DNA from: Cristatella mucedo
Taxonomy: Eukaryota > Bryozoa > Phylactolaemata > Cristatellidae
Length of the DNA stretch: 64,000 bases
Assembly: GCA_009760855.2 (NCBI GenBank)
Contig: WPIO01000070.1
Span: 543,001-607,000, forward strand
Direction of reading: 5' to 3'
Below, in pieces: positions 12,086 to 34,298 of the stretch. Within the stretch, counting starts at the first letter, position 1; every line of letters starts with the position of its first letter. The notes beneath the pieces are model-generated. The model did not search any database and had not been told where the DNA came from. It saw only the letters and a program-made list of their open reading frames with translations. The translations under genes were made by a program, and so were the position numbers.

Positions 12086-12199
12086 CACTAGGCTCGGCCA
12101 TTTACCATTCAACCTCTCTTTGTTGGCCGGAGAGGAAGTCTATTGGCTACAGCATGCACACCGAAAGGAGCTTTAAGTGCTCTACAAAAAGCTCCGGCG

Positions 12200-12592
12200 T
12201 AATAATAACAATAATAATACACTTGATAAAGCCCCCACCGAGAATTCAATCTCTTTCTAGGCACTTTACATTTGCTGCAAAGGAGGCACGATCGAATGGT
12301 TAGCTGTAGCATGCTCAATAAACAACAAGAATAACATGGTTAGGGGCGATATGGAGAGGGTCAGCATGCAAGTATGGTTAGTGGCAGCATGCACTGTGTC
12401 AACACGCATAAGCACATGAAGGACGAATCACAGGGACCCACTAAATGCTGTTCTAAATAGGTGTGATTTAAAGTTCTATTTAAATGTGGTCAAGTCGGGG
12501 GATGTTGTGACGCATGTCGGGAGTGAGTTCCAGGCTTTGGAAGCATGTTAACTAAATGCACGGTCTCCAAAGGATTTGAGGTTTGTACGAGA
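12200..12592 (-). mobile_element. L2 LINE 3' fragment
   Basis: Minus strand: the last part of ORF2 (counterpart of the SFGDRAFSSYA region), stop, the repeated GTGCTGACAC and GCATGCTGCCAC stretch of the 3' UTR, and the tail AAAGAGATTGAATTCTCGGT with an (ATT)n end. Confidence 0.85.
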
Positions 12593-13253
12593 TTTTTATT
12601 GGTAAACTGACGTAGACTTAGTCCTTGCGGCCTTGTCGATTCGCAGGCCGAGATGCGTCGCGTGGCGAACGGCCTTATTTCGGTACGCCTGAAATGGACG
12701 AAGCCCTTCCCGTGCTGCTAGTGGACGGAGCCCTTCCGTTAGGGCTTAAACGGAGCCCTTACGTCGGCGCGCCCACGAAGAGCCATCGCAGAGCATCTGA
12801 ATAGGTAGTCGTCTGCAGTTTGCGACACTTGTTTCGCTTTTAAACTAAAGGCGACTGAGTCGTGCGCCGGGCACGCGGGCCGCTACGTAAGACGCCATTC
12901 GTTTCGCTTTAATAAGAGCAGTCGTCCTGTTCGCTCGCATCTACGAGAAGATCTGAACTCACTGCGACAGCCGAGCCCCTCTCAGCTGCTTTAGCAAACG
13001 ACTTGAGCCGCTCTCATCGCTATTCCATTTTAGTCTCCGCAGCAGGCGAGCGCTGCGCATTTTCCCGCCTTTTTATCTTTAGCTGACGCGTGCTTTCGCC
13101 GCACTGTCGAAGTGTCGCAACGCACGCGCGCGCGTCGTCGCCGTCGTCGTCGCGGCCAGCTCTAAGCTTGGCCCGGCTCCGCAGCCTGCGCAGCCGGGCC
13201 AAGGACGACTCTCACGGCGGCGGCGGCAGCGGCGGCGGCGCTGTTACGAACGT
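12593..13253. other. GC-rich gene-free stretch
   Basis: I see no recognisable gene. Direct short repeats GGAGCCCTTCCG and GGAGCCCTTACG occur near 12725-12765, and a CGCGCG-rich block lies near 13120-13240. Confidence 0.4.
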
Positions 13254-13800
13254 GTTTTGTGCGGCTTCCACGTCCGGTCGCGACTAGGCCGCAAACACGG
13301 CGAGCGTAACGGTGTCGGTCTCGGCCGACCGGGCTGTGAATACTGGCGACACCTGAACCTTGTAGCTAGCGCGGCTAGTTTTTAATTATTATTTTATTTA
13401 TATATACATTTATTTATTGATATTTATTTATATTATTTATATTTAATTATTTATAGTATTCGTGGGTGTTGCACCGACGCACGCAGGTATGCCGACAGTA
13501 GCAGAAACACGGCAGCGACGACGAGCGTTCGTATCGTAGCAAATCAAGCCCGTACCCATAATGCAAACAAGTCAACTTGACAGCAGCGGACGGTTGCAGA
13601 CGTACTCCAGCGACAATGTAGCCTAGAGCTCACGTCAGCTCCAATGCCAATGCCCCGAATACTCACTGTCCCCTATCTCCTGGTGCCGGCTTTTTATATG
13701 GTCTCAGCAAAACACCATAATATAATAATCGAGAATAATCGCATAATTGCGAATAATAGCTAACCGCCATTATTCGGCGGGTTTAGCTCGCGCCACCGCT
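13254..13800 (+). repeat. Unclassified dispersed repeat R3, copy 3
   Basis: This is the longest copy: TTGTGCGGCTTCCACGTCC, ACTAGGCCGCAAACACGGCG, ACTGGCGACACCTGAACC, GCCGACAGTAGCAGAAACAC, AGCGACGACGAGCGTTCG and CTGGTGCCGGC. An AT-rich block at about 13380-13460 interrupts it. Confidence 0.6.
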
Positions 13801-14033
13801 ACAGCGGCACTGCCGTCCCCTCGGACGCGACAGCGAGTGCTCGTCGCGTGGGCAGACAGAATCTCGCGGTGCGAGCGGCTGACCGAGCGGCTGACAGACG
13901 TATTTGCAGTCCAACCGCCGCCGACTAGCGACGAAACTGAGCGCCTGCGCGCCGCTCACCGCCGGCCACATTTTCTTACTGACTCCGTGCAGGTCGCCCC
14001 TAAGCATGCTATGCTTGATGTCATTGAGAATGC

Positions 14034-14149
14034 TACCGCTAACCAATCGACCGGGCTTTCTTTGCAGCAAATGTAAAGTGCCTAGAAAGAGATGGAGTTC
14101 TCTGAGGGCGCTGCATCGAATTTATTGCCATTATTATTATTATTATTAC
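14034..14149 (+). mobile_element. L2 LINE 3' tail fragment
   Basis: CAGCAAATGTAAAGTGCC, AGAAAGAGATGGAGTTCTCT, GAGGGCGC and an (ATT)n end in plus orientation. Confidence 0.85.
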
Positions 14150-14734
14150 TTCCCCACCAATGTGCGACCGCCCACGTTGACAGTGCACACGTGACCTCGC
14201 ATTCGCGGAAGTGTTCGGCGCATTTCGTCTCTTGCGCGAGCGAGCGCGCGCGCGTGCGCGCACCGTCGTCAAGGCGGCGAGAACCAACTTCTTATCGCAT
14301 CTCGAAATTTATTTTTTCCTGCAAATTAATCGCCAGCAATGAACGGCCGAGAGACGTCTTCGCCGGCGCTCCTCCGTAAAAGGCCGCTCCTCCGAGCTCT
14401 CGCGACGTCCCTCAGCGACGTCCAACGCCTCCGAAACGGGCGCGCGCGCGTGCGCGCTGCTGAGGCGAGCTCTCGCGACACCTAGTGGATATATCGTCAT
14501 CAGACGGCGCCAGCAGCAAACGGGCGAGAGGACAGGTACGCGGGAGAGCGCACCTGCGAGATAAGCGCCGGCGCCGAGGCGGCTCCTACCGCCGGCGGCC
14601 GGCGCTGGAGCCGCCGCGAAGGTCGGCGCCGCCGCCGCCGCCGCCGCCGGCGCGAGGCCGGTTGATCAGCTCTACTTTGTCAGCATAACCTTCGCGGCGG
14701 CGACGCGACTCTCGAAAGGCTTATCTGAAGCTTA

Positions 14735-14775
14735 GCGACGAGATAAAAGTCAAGGACTTCTCGGGTCATAAAACC
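14735..14775 (+). promoter_or_regulatory. Possible core promoter of Kazal gene A
   Basis: GCGACGAGATAAAAG lies about 97 nt before the start codon of gene A. A related GCGACGATAAGG lies about 91 nt before the start of gene B. The GATAAAAG core resembles a TATA element. Conservation between the two paralogous upstream regions is the only support. Confidence 0.3.
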
Positions 14776-14831
14776 AACACAGCGAGAGGGTAAAGAGTAA
14801 ACTCCATTCTCCATTCGCAACAACAGACGCA

Positions 14832-25254
<10,423 letters not shown>

Positions 25255-25652
25255 CCGTAGCCGCCGCCGGCGCACGAGCTTCTCGAACCAAGCGAAACGA
25301 AACCGTGCGAACGAGCGCCCGATGGCGGTGCGTCGTTGAGAGACGAAACGCTCCTTTAACGAACGTGCCGATAATCTGCTGTGGCATTCAGCGGTCGCTG
25401 TCACTATTCCCAGCGTTTAAGTACATTATTAAAAAGTGCCCTTATCACAAGCCGGCTCGTCCCTATTTCATAACAGTGAATGTAAAATCAACGTTCAATT
25501 ATAACTATTAAGATTGCATGGTTTAGTTACATATGTATACTAGCAAATTATCTCCTCTGATTTTGGGAGGACCCTCATCTCAGCTGCACAGTCGTTTGAG
25601 TACTGTAAATGACAAAGAGTTGCCAGGGTGATGGCTGCGAAATCAGCAAATA
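25255..25652. other. 3' flank of Kazal gene A
   Basis: GC-rich sequence continues for about 150 bp after the stop codon and then becomes AT-rich. I see no canonical AATAAA signal and no other gene. Confidence 0.4.
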
Positions 25653-25818
25653 CTTTTAGGCACTTTAAATATGCTGTAAAGGAAGCATTATCAAAGGGTT
25701 AATGGTAAAATGCACATTTTCAACAAGAATAGCAAGGTTACAGGTGCCATGCACAGGGTCAGCGTGTGACTATGGTTAGTGACAGCATGCACAGTGTCAC
25801 CACGCATAAGCATCCAAA
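25653..25818 (-). mobile_element. L2 LINE 3' UTR fragment
   Basis: Minus strand 3' UTR: GTGGTGACACTGTGCATGC, ACCCTGTGCATGGCACCTG and GTGCCTAAA. It abuts an L2 RT fragment in the opposite orientation. Confidence 0.75.
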
Positions 25819-25955
25819 GATTTATACTCTCCCTCTTGCTGATATGGTTGAGAGGTACAATCTAGGCTTCCACTTCTATGCAGATAACAATCAGTTGTAG
25901 CTTTCCTTTTACCCCACCCAGCCCTCCAACACGTCAAACTCTCTCTCTCTCTCAA
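25819..25955 (+). mobile_element. L2 RT fragment (catalytic box region)
   Basis: Encodes the stretch YTLPLADMVERYNLGFHFYA with the second Asp of YADD replaced by Asn (gcagataac) and a stop shortly after. It is a decayed fragment of about 130 bp that ends in a CT run. Confidence 0.75.
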
Positions 25956-26390
25956 ATTACGAGAAAAGAACGTATATAGTACGCTGAATGACTCTATTTC
26001 AAGGATTCGGCTTCCGGTTTCTAAGTAACTCTTTGTGCTCAAAAACAATATTTCGGCTTTGTCGTAATTGATTGCATTAAGAAAGTATGAGATCATCCAA
26101 GTGTGCATATCAGTAAAACAAGCTCAGTAACAACGGAGTCGGTATACTTTGAGGCGATTTCAAGGCAGCCTAGCAGCGAGGCAGTTATGGTTGCCTTTCA
26201 TCAGTATAAAAGAAAAAGACTGCCTAGATTATATTCACCGAATATATTAGAGAATGAGATCTATGAATCAATGATCAACTATGAATGATCAACTATGAAA
26301 TGCTGCCGACCGTTGACCCTGTCGTCCCTTAAACTGTAGAAGCTCATCGGATTACCGTAGACATTTTCGTAGGCCATTGAAATCGAAGAC

Positions 26391-26620
26391 TTACATTTTT
26401 TCACCAAGATGTGACTTAAGCCATTGCAGTGCAGCGTGACTTACGCCTAGGCAAGAACATTTGATGTTCAAGAAATTTGGTGATCGAAGATCGAAGAAGT
26501 CAAAAGCGGCCGAAAGATTCAGTTTGACTAGTCGAGTGATGCTACCAAAATCTGCATTCTTGAGAAGGTCATTATACAGCCACAGCATTCTTGTCTCTGC
26601 GCAGGCACTAGCTCTAGAAA
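26391..26620 (-). mobile_element. L2-like RT fragment, decayed
   Basis: Minus strand reads LWLYNDLLKNADFGSITRLV, then LNLSAAFDFFD, then WLKSHLGEK, a degenerate version of the LYNDLL...LLDLSAAFDTIDH...WFRSYL segment of the RT domain. Confidence 0.7.
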
Positions 26621-26741
26621 CCCAAGTGGAGATTATTTTCCATGTTTTATTTCTGGATATTATGAGCTTGGCTGCCGTGCCACTACTCGTTTCAGATCGT
26701 GGAAGCAAACGAATTAATGTGTCCTAATGTAGTAGGTAGAA

Positions 26742-26743
26742 GG

Positions 26744-26776
<33 letters not shown>

Positions 26777-26834
26777 AGTATGTATATATATATATGTGTG
26801 TGTGTATATATTCATATATATATATATCTATATA

Positions 26835-26904
<70 letters not shown>
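26742..26904 (+). repeat. (AT)n / (GT)n microsatellite
   Basis: About 160 bp, mainly ATAT with GTGTGT interruptions. The Tyr/Ile open frame over it is an artefact. Confidence 0.97.
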
Positions 26905-26906
<2 letters not shown>

Positions 26907-27071
26907 TCGGTGCTCCAGATAAAGTCAGCATGTCATGCCAAACAACTTTTTACAGCGAGTGAGTGAGAGTGAGAGACGGACAGACAGACAGAAGTGGAAC
27001 GTCTGTCCATCCCGGACATCCCGGCAGAGAAGAGAAGAGAGTGCGAGCAAGCAATAAACAGTCATATGACC

Positions 27072-27125
27072 AGCTAGACAACTCCCAAGCTAGACAACTC
27101 CCAAGCTAGACAACTCCCAAGCTAG
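27072..27125 (+). repeat. Short tandem, AAGCTAGACAACTCCC x3
   Basis: A 16-bp unit repeated about three times. Confidence 0.9.
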
Positions 27126-27389
27126 AAGTGGTAGAGCTCAGGCTGACAACCACTTGCGGCAGCTCGGCCTGCTGGTTGATAAAGGAACTGACTGCATGTA
27201 TGTCCAGTTGCAGTTGCTGCGAGCTGGAATGCAGGCAGCAACTTCGGCTCCTTCGCTGTAGAAGCGCTCTGTCTGGTTGAGCAGCAGCCAGCCGAAGGCC
27301 GCTACCAATGCACCTAAAAGTGAATGACACAACGTTGAAGTCAAAAGCTGCTTGGTGAGGAGCCAATGAAGTTTAGAGACATTTGGTCT

Positions 27390-27515
27390 AATGTAATTTA
27401 TCTCCGTCTGTAACTCCACAAAGCCATAATGACTATGTGGGTGTTACGCAGAGAGTTCTGTATTGCGCACTCACAGCCTAAGCGGCTTTTGATACGCATC
27501 TCACCTCACGCAGCA
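27390..27515 (-). mobile_element. LINE family 2 3' end fragment
   Basis: Minus strand contains GCGTAACACCCACATAGTCA, TTGTGGAGTTACAGACGGAG and ATAAATTACATTAG, matching the ends at 44880-44945 and 20540-20605. Confidence 0.7.
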
Positions 27516-28330
27516 AAGAGAAAGTGGGAATCATAGCCGAGTCAGGAGAGAAGCTGAGGTAGTGAGTAGCATGGAAGAAGCAGCTCAGGACCGACCGCTG
27601 AAAATGATGAGCCATAGTCGGCTGTAGGAGAGTAGTTGTCGTTGATTAGGAATTAACGAGGAACTTGTGGCATATGACCTGCCATAGTTCTCGAATGCCA
27701 GTCTGTGCATAGTCATTCACGATCATATGAATGCTTCTTTCAAGCTAGCACTTCTTAGTCTTAGTTACTTCTATTATTCTGTTATTCTAGCACTTCTTAG
27801 TCTTAGCTACTTGAGCGCGTGCACTAAACCATTGGCCATCTGGGCGAGGGCATGCATTGTCCGTCAGTGTAGCAAGCTCGTCTAGAAACATCAGCTAGCG
27901 TAGAATATTATAATTACACCAGCGACTATATGAGCGGCTGGAGGATTGGGCAGCAGAAGGAGTGGGGAGACTCGCTTGCTGCGGACATCAGCAACAGTTG
28001 TCTTCAGGGTCTTTATTTTTGCGTTTGCCTTTGACTTTTGATACCGGAGGTGGCACTTACCACAGAGACCATGAGATACCCGCGCGATCAGATGGGAAGA
28101 ATTTGGTAAAAATAGGAGTCATTTGATACTGCCAAATTCCTGTGCCGATGCCAAGTAACTTAATCGTTTACCGCCTTTCAAAAGTCTGCCAGTGAGTGTA
28201 TGCTTCTGAGAGACTTAGGAAACTGGACGCTGGCTAGTGTACCCCACAGACTGTCTAACTGAAATAACGGTAGACAAGAATGCATTGCCTAGGCAATGAG
28301 CTGCTTACGCCAAATTCACAATTGCTCGTC
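27516..28330. other. Gene-free stretch
   Basis: I recognise no gene. A 16-bp palindrome, CATTGCCTAGGCAATG, lies near 28283. The phrase CTAGCACTTCTTAGTCTTAG is duplicated near 27745 and 27785. Confidence 0.4.
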
Positions 28331-28394
28331 AATAATAATAATGTTAATAATGATAACAATAATGCACTTAATAAAGCGCCCTCGGAGAACTCAA

Positions 28395-28460
<66 letters not shown>

Positions 28461-28485
28461 GGCGCTTTACATTTGCTGCGAAGTC
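28331..28485 (-). mobile_element. L2 LINE 3' tail with internal (CT)n expansion
   Basis: The tail reads as elsewhere on either side, but the AGAAAGAGATTGAG segment has become an AG run of about 65 bp (28395-28459). Confidence 0.85.
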
Positions 28486-28542
28486 AATGGTACAGGGGAG
28501 TCTGCACCTTGAAATGCTGTGTGCACTAATCTTGTTCTAGTT

Positions 28543-28652
28543 TGACATAGTTTTAGGTACTTAGTAAGATGAAGCTGCAGACATAGTTTTAGGTACTTAG
28601 TAAGATGCAGCTGCAGACATAGTTTTAGGTACTTAGTAAGATGCAGCTGCAG
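28543..28652 (+). repeat. Tandem repeat, ~38-bp unit x3
   Basis: The unit begins AGTTTTAGGTACTTAGTAAG and ends GCTGCAGACAT. Three copies, the first with one substitution (GATGAAG for GATGCAG). Confidence 0.9.
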
Positions 28653-29334
28653 CTAGAAAGCGTTAACCTATCTTCAGTCAAGTGGAGAGCTGGCGCTCTG
28701 AAGGCCTGAAAAGCCACGGGTTCTGGAAAGCAATTGAAGCGTTGATTCGCTGTTGGTAGGACGAATGGCTGGCGATAACGAAGATAAATGCTAAAACTCC
28801 AGCGGTTAATGACACGTCTAAAAATGCTCGGTAATAATTTTTGGCAGAGTCTAACGTAGTTAAAAAAGCCGATTGTTGACACCTGCCCTTGCCGGTCATT
28901 AGGTTTTGTATTACTCCAACCGAGCAAAAGCTTCGGTGAAGCGGGGGGGGTGGAGGGGACAACAAAATGGAGGTGGTTTAAATTAGCAAGATTGCGACCG
29001 ATATTCGGTATTCGCAATTCCTGAACTATAATGGCGAAGAACCAATTTTGCTATAATCTTAGCCAAGGCTGCATAAAAGCCGGATCCACGCAAAAACCAG
29101 GGAATTGTGGTTAAAATGTTTGTGCCAAGGCACTGGAGCTGAGCTTCGGTCTAGGCCACTGAGCTGCGCGAGAGTTGTCTACGTCTACGTTGTGGCTAAT
29201 TTTAATTTTTTTATTTATTATATTATTACATTATTTATTATTTATTATTAAATTATTTATTATATTCTTATATTGAGTATTATTGTTTTTAAATTTAAAT
29301 ACCTCTGTCGATATTAAATAGACTTCTCTGCGCT

Positions 29335-29590
29335 GTGAATACGGACTTGTTTATGTCGATGGAGGACGGGGTCTGCTCGTCGTCGCTGCCGCGTTCCGCG
29401 ACTGTCGGCATCCCAGCTGCATTGATGCTGCACCTAAAAGTCGCTAGCCGCCATGAAACCAGGTCCGGGGCGTGATCGTCGCACTTCGACTGAGACTTTC
29501 GCCGTTACGAGTGCTGCGTTTGCGGCCTACCTAGTTGGGTCCGGATGTGGAAGCCGCTGCACACCCCGTTTGTAATACATGTGGAGCCGA
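29335..29590 (-). repeat. Unclassified dispersed repeat R3, copy 4
   Basis: Minus strand: GTGCAGCGGCTTCCACATCC, GGTAGGCCGCAAACGCAGCA, CTCGTAACGGCGAAAGTCTC, GGATGCCGACAGTCGCGG and CGGCAGCGACGACGAGCAGA, in the same order as copy 3. An AT-rich block (29195-29290) lies next to it, as within copy 3. Confidence 0.6.
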
Positions 29591-29870
29591 GCTACTGGAG
29601 GATTTGTAAATAGAGCTTGAAGTGATGATGCTCTGTCTAAATGTGGTCGCGTTGGTTAAAGCTTTTAGCTGTGTTCTCGAGTCATAAACTATTTCGGCCA
29701 CTTGTGGTGCTGCGAAGACATGTTAACGGGTATTTCCGTGAACTATTTGCTTAATAACAGAAAGTGACCGAATGTGAGTGCTGAATGTGACTGCTTACTA
29801 CTTGGGGAGTTTATCGCTGTGCTACCGGCTAACAGGTATTTTTTTAAATCAAATTAATTAAATTACTAAT

Positions 29871-30822
29871 GTAATAATAATAATATTGTACTTAAAGCGC
29901 CCTCAGAGAACTCAATCTCTTTTTAGACGCTTTACATGTGCTGCAAAAGGAAACGCAATTGAATGGTGAGTAATATCATGCTTGATAAACAACGTGAATA
30001 ACGTGGTTAGGGGTGACATGCACAGGGTCAGCATGCAAGTGTGGTTAGTAGCACCATGCACAGTGTCAGCACGCATAAGCACACAAAGGACGAATCACAG
30101 GGACCCACTAAATGCTGTCCTAAATAGGTGTTTTTAAGTTAATTTTAAATGTGGTCAAGTCAGCGGATGTTCTGACGCAAGTCGGCAAGGAGTTCCAGAC
30201 TTTGGGAGCATACGAACTAAGTGCACGGTCTCCAAAGGATTTGAGGTTTGTACGAGGTATTGGTAAACTGTTGGATTCCGAAAAGCAGGTGGTACGATGT
30301 TTGGCCTAGTGGGACAATAGATCTGAGAGATAGGCTGGAGACAAAGAATGAAGTGACCTAAAAGTGAGCGACAAAAGTTTGAAGTCAATCCGTTGCTTGA
30401 CTGGTAGCCAGTGCAGGTCGGCAAGAAGTGGTGTGATGTGGCAACTGCGACGCTCACGACAGACAACCCTAGCTGCGAAGTTTTGCACCAGCTGTAATCG
30501 CCTGATAGCACGTGCCGGTAGGCCAGCAAGCAGTGAGTTACAGAAGTCAAGACGGGATGTCACAAATGCATGGACCAACTTAGACGTGGTATACTTATCT
30601 AAACAAGCCCAAATTTTAGCAATGTTATGTATCTGAAAGTAGGCAGACTTGACTGTGGAGCTGATGTGCTCGTCTAACGAGAGGTCACTTTGAAATATGA
30701 CACCTAGATTTCAAGCTGATTCAACAGGAGATATGCTGGCGGAGCCAATTTTGAGCGTCAGCCTTTCCAACTTCTGGATTACACTGGGTTTGTCCATAAC
30801 TGATAATTTAGTTTTACATCCA
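29871..30822 (-). mobile_element. L2 LINE 3' fragment (~950 bp)
   Basis: Minus strand starts in the DDKTNLLVMGKPS counterpart and includes MVHAFVTSRLDFCNSLLAGL, LQLVQNFAARVVCRERR and LLADLHWLPVKQRIDFKLLS, then the 3' UTR and (ATT)n end at 29871. The frame breaks once after SDLLSH. Confidence 0.9.
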
Positions 30823-31870
30823 AGATATAAATAATCAATATATAAATAATATAATATATAAATATAATATAATAAATATATAAACGATTAATAAAATTAA
30901 AAATGAATTTCAATTTTCTTAACTGTTTGCAAAAAGTGACATAATATGAGTGCTGAATAAGAGAGCTTACTACTTGGGGGTTTATCGTTTACCTACCGGC
31001 TAACAGCTGCGGAAGTCTCGCAGTCGATAGACGAGTTGCTTGCTCCGTTTGTCTAGTATTTACGTACCTGAACCACCGGCCAGATTATTAAAGCACCATG
31101 CCACCTTCCGAAAGGGATATCGTAGATCTAGAAAGACAGAGAAGCGCGTAGTGCCGCCATGGGAAGTTGAACTCACGGCCTACGCGCTAGATACTAAGAG
31201 CAACCCACTCACCTCAAGATTCAGCGATCGGTAAGTCGCACGTTGGTCGTACTGATTGATGCACGATTTGTTCGCGGGGCCTAGTCAACCACGAGAAGGC
31301 GTCCCTAATTTTGCAGCGCGCGGACGCCGCTCTCGTTCACTGAAACCGTGAGTGTCGCTGCTGCGACGCCCGGTGCGGCGGTCGCTCGCCTCGAAGCCGA
31401 GGGTGAAGCCACGTGACCGGAAGTCGAGCGTCGGCACCGCTTGCAGACTCGCTGCGTTCGCAGCGGCGAGCATCCAGCGGCGGCTCCGACGGAGCGAAAT
31501 CGAGCGCAACCCTCGGTCGCCTGCAGCGACTCGTGCACCGTAGGCGGAAGTGACTCGTTGGTGAATCGCTCCGAAGCTTTCACAGAGGCCGCCTCGGCCA
31601 TTCCGCCCTGTGCGTGCAGTGAGTATAGTTAGATAACTCGGTGGCGGCGGCGCTCGGCCGCGAAATGGCAGCGCGACGAAGAACGAAGCCACACCCCTCA
31701 CAAGCGAGTTGACGTACTGACGACGGCAGCTACATTGTGCGCATCGTACGCAGGCAAACGCGAGCGAGCGAGCGCACGTGCGGATGCAGAAGAAGCCGTC
31801 GTGGAAGCAGCTCCGGAGCAGCGCCAGCAGGGAAGAGAGTAAGAGAAAGAGAGAGTGAGCGAGTGGATGG
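30823..31870. other. Gene-free stretch before the minisatellite
   Basis: An AT-rich stretch (30825-30920) gives way to GC-rich sequence. A very long minus-strand open frame runs from the minisatellite into this area. I see no domain in its unique part and do not support it as a gene. Confidence 0.4.
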
Positions 31871-31871
31871 G

Positions 31872-33509
31872 GCGTGCAGTACGTGGCGTGCAGTACGTGG
31901 CGTGCAGTACGTGGCGTGCAGTACGTGGCGTGCAGTACGTGGCGTGCAGTACGTGGCGTGCAGTACGTGGCGTGCAGTACGTGGCGTGCAGTACGTGCAG
32001 TACGTGGCGTGCAGTACGTGGCGTGCAGTACGTGGCGTGCAGTACGTGGCGTGCAGTACGTGGCGTGCAGTACGTGGCGTGCAGTACGTGGCGTGCAGTA
32101 CGTGGCGTGCAGGCGTGCAGTACGTGGCGTACGTACGTGGCGTGCAGTACGTGGCGTGCAGTACGTGGCGTGCAGTACAGTACGTGGCGTGCAGTACGTG
32201 GCGTGCAGTACAGTGGCGTGCAGTACAGTACGTGGCGTGCAGTACGTGGCGTGCAGTACGTGGCGTGCAGTACGTGGTGTGCAGTACGTGGCGTGCAGTA
32301 CGTGGCGTGCAGTACGTGGCGTGCAGTACGTGGCGTGCAGTACGTGGCGTGCAGTACGTGGCGTGCAGTACGTGGGCGTGCAGTACGTGGCGTGCAGTAC
32401 GTGATGCACGTGGCGTGCAGTACGTGGCGTGCAGTACGTGGCGTGCAGTACGTGGCGTGCAGTACGTGGCGTGCAGTACGTGGCGTGCAGTACGTGGCGT
32501 GCAGTACGTGGCGTGCAGTACGTGGCGTGCAGTACAGTGGCGTGCAGTACGTGGCGTGCAGTACGTGGCGTGCAGTACGTGGCGTGCAGTACGTGGCGGC
32601 GTGCAGTGCAGTACAGTACGTGGCGTGCAGTACGTGGCGTGCACGTGGCGTGCAGTACGTGGCGTGCAGTACAGTACGTGGCGTGCAGTACGTGGCCCTG
32701 CAGTACGTACGTGGCGTGCAGTACGTGGCGTGCAGTACGTGGCGTGCAGTGCGTGGCGTGCAGTACGTGGCGTGCAGTACGTGGCGTGCAGTACGTGGCG
32801 TGCAGTACGTGGCGTGCAGTACGTGGCGTGCAGTACGTGGCGTGCAGTACGTGGCGTGCAGTACGTGGCGTGCAGTACGTGGCGTGCAGTACGTACGTGG
32901 CGTGGCGTGGCGTGCAGTGGCGTGCAGTACGTGGCGTGCAGTACGTGGCGTGCAGTACGTGGCGTGCAGTACGTGGCGTGCAGTACGTGGCGTGCGTAGT
33001 ACGTGGCGTGCAGTACGTGGCACTGGCGTGCCGTACGTCGCGCAGTACGTGGCGTGCAGTACGTGGCGTGCAGTACGTGGCGTGCAGTACGTGGCGTGCA
33101 GTACGTGGCGTGCAGTACGTGGCGTGCAGCAGTACGTGGCGTGTACGTGGCGTGCAGTACGTGGCGTGCAGTACGTGGCGTGCAGTACGTGGCGTGCAGT
33201 ACGTGGCGTGCAGTACGTGCAGTACGTGGCGTGCAGTACGTGGCGTGCAGTACGTGGCGTGCAGTACGTGGCGTGCAGTACGTGGCGTGCAGTACGTGGC
33301 GTGCAGTACGTGGCGTGCAGTACGTGGCGTGCAGTACGTGGCGTGCAGGCCGGCAGTACGTGGCGTGCAGTACGTGGCGTGCAGTACGTGGCGTGCAGTA
33401 CGTGGCGTGCAGTACGTGGCGTGCAGTACGTGGCGTGCAGTACGTGGCGTGCAGTACGTGGCGTGCAGTACGTGGCGTGCAGTACGTGGCGTGCAGTACG
33501 TGGCGTGCA
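31872..33509 (+). repeat. 14-bp minisatellite GTACGTGGCGTGCA, ~115 copies
   Basis: About 1.64 kb of near-perfect head-to-tail GTACGTGGCGTGCA. Scattered partial units (GTGCAGTACA, GTACGTACGTGG, GGCGTGGCGTGG) shift the register. The unit has no stop codon in any frame on either strand, which explains the 400-1000-aa shadow frames with 14-residue periods (YVACSTWRAVRGVQ). Each unit holds overlapping ACGTG and TGGCGTG. The array ends 881 bp before the start codon of Kazal gene B. Confidence 0.98.
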
Positions 33510-33627
33510 GGCAGAAAGTCGGTCGCTGCAGGACTGGCCGGTCGCGAAACCACAGCTGACTCCTGGCGTGCAGGCAGAAAGTCGGTCGCTGCAGGACTGG
33601 CCGGTCGCGAAACCACAGCTGACTCGT
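33502..33627 (+). repeat. 63-bp direct duplication at minisatellite edge
   Basis: The unit GGCGTGCAGGCAGAAAGTCG through CCACAGCTGACTC is present twice with a 63-bp period. The first copy begins within the last 14-bp unit. Confidence 0.93.
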
Positions 33628-33930
33628 TGCAATTAAATCCAGCTTGGTCAGCCGATACTGTCCAACTGCAGCTCCTAGTGAGGTGGTACTCAGCACGTCC
33701 GTAGGCCGGGCGAAGTGGTGTGAGTCCGGCTGGCGCGATACGACCTCGAGGGCGTGGTCGCACCCACAGCGATAGGTCGCGTCTGCTTGGGCGGCGGCCG
33801 GCTCGGTGGTTTTGGTCGTGCTGACAGGGTCTCCTCCGTAGTTTACCAGCTGGGTGGGCCGCAGAGGAGCTTGGGCGCGTAAAATTAGCTGTTGACCAAG
33901 TGTGTTAAGAGTGGTGACGCAGAAGGGGGG

Positions 33931-33934
33931 ATGC

Positions 33935-33967
<33 letters not shown>

Positions 33968-33986
33968 AGGAAGAGAGAGACAGAGA

Positions 33987-34048
<62 letters not shown>

Positions 34049-34057
34049 GAGAGAGAC

Positions 34058-34090
<33 letters not shown>

Positions 34091-34118
34091 CAGGGAGAGA
34101 CAGAGAGAGATAGACAGG
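33931..34118 (+). repeat. (AG)n microsatellite
   Basis: AG run with GACAGAG interruptions, directly upstream of Kazal gene B. Confidence 0.96.
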
Positions 34119-34298
34119 TAGCTGGCGAGCGAACCCGTTGCCGAGCAGCTGGAGCTGTCTTGCTGCGAGCGAGCTGTCTCGAGGGGAGAAAGGTCGGCAG
34201 AGTGCCTGAGCGAAAGAAAAGTCTTTTTTGGACAACGCTCGACGCAAAGGCTTTATCTGCTGCTGCTGCTGCTGCTAGGCAACGCGATAGAGTCAGAT

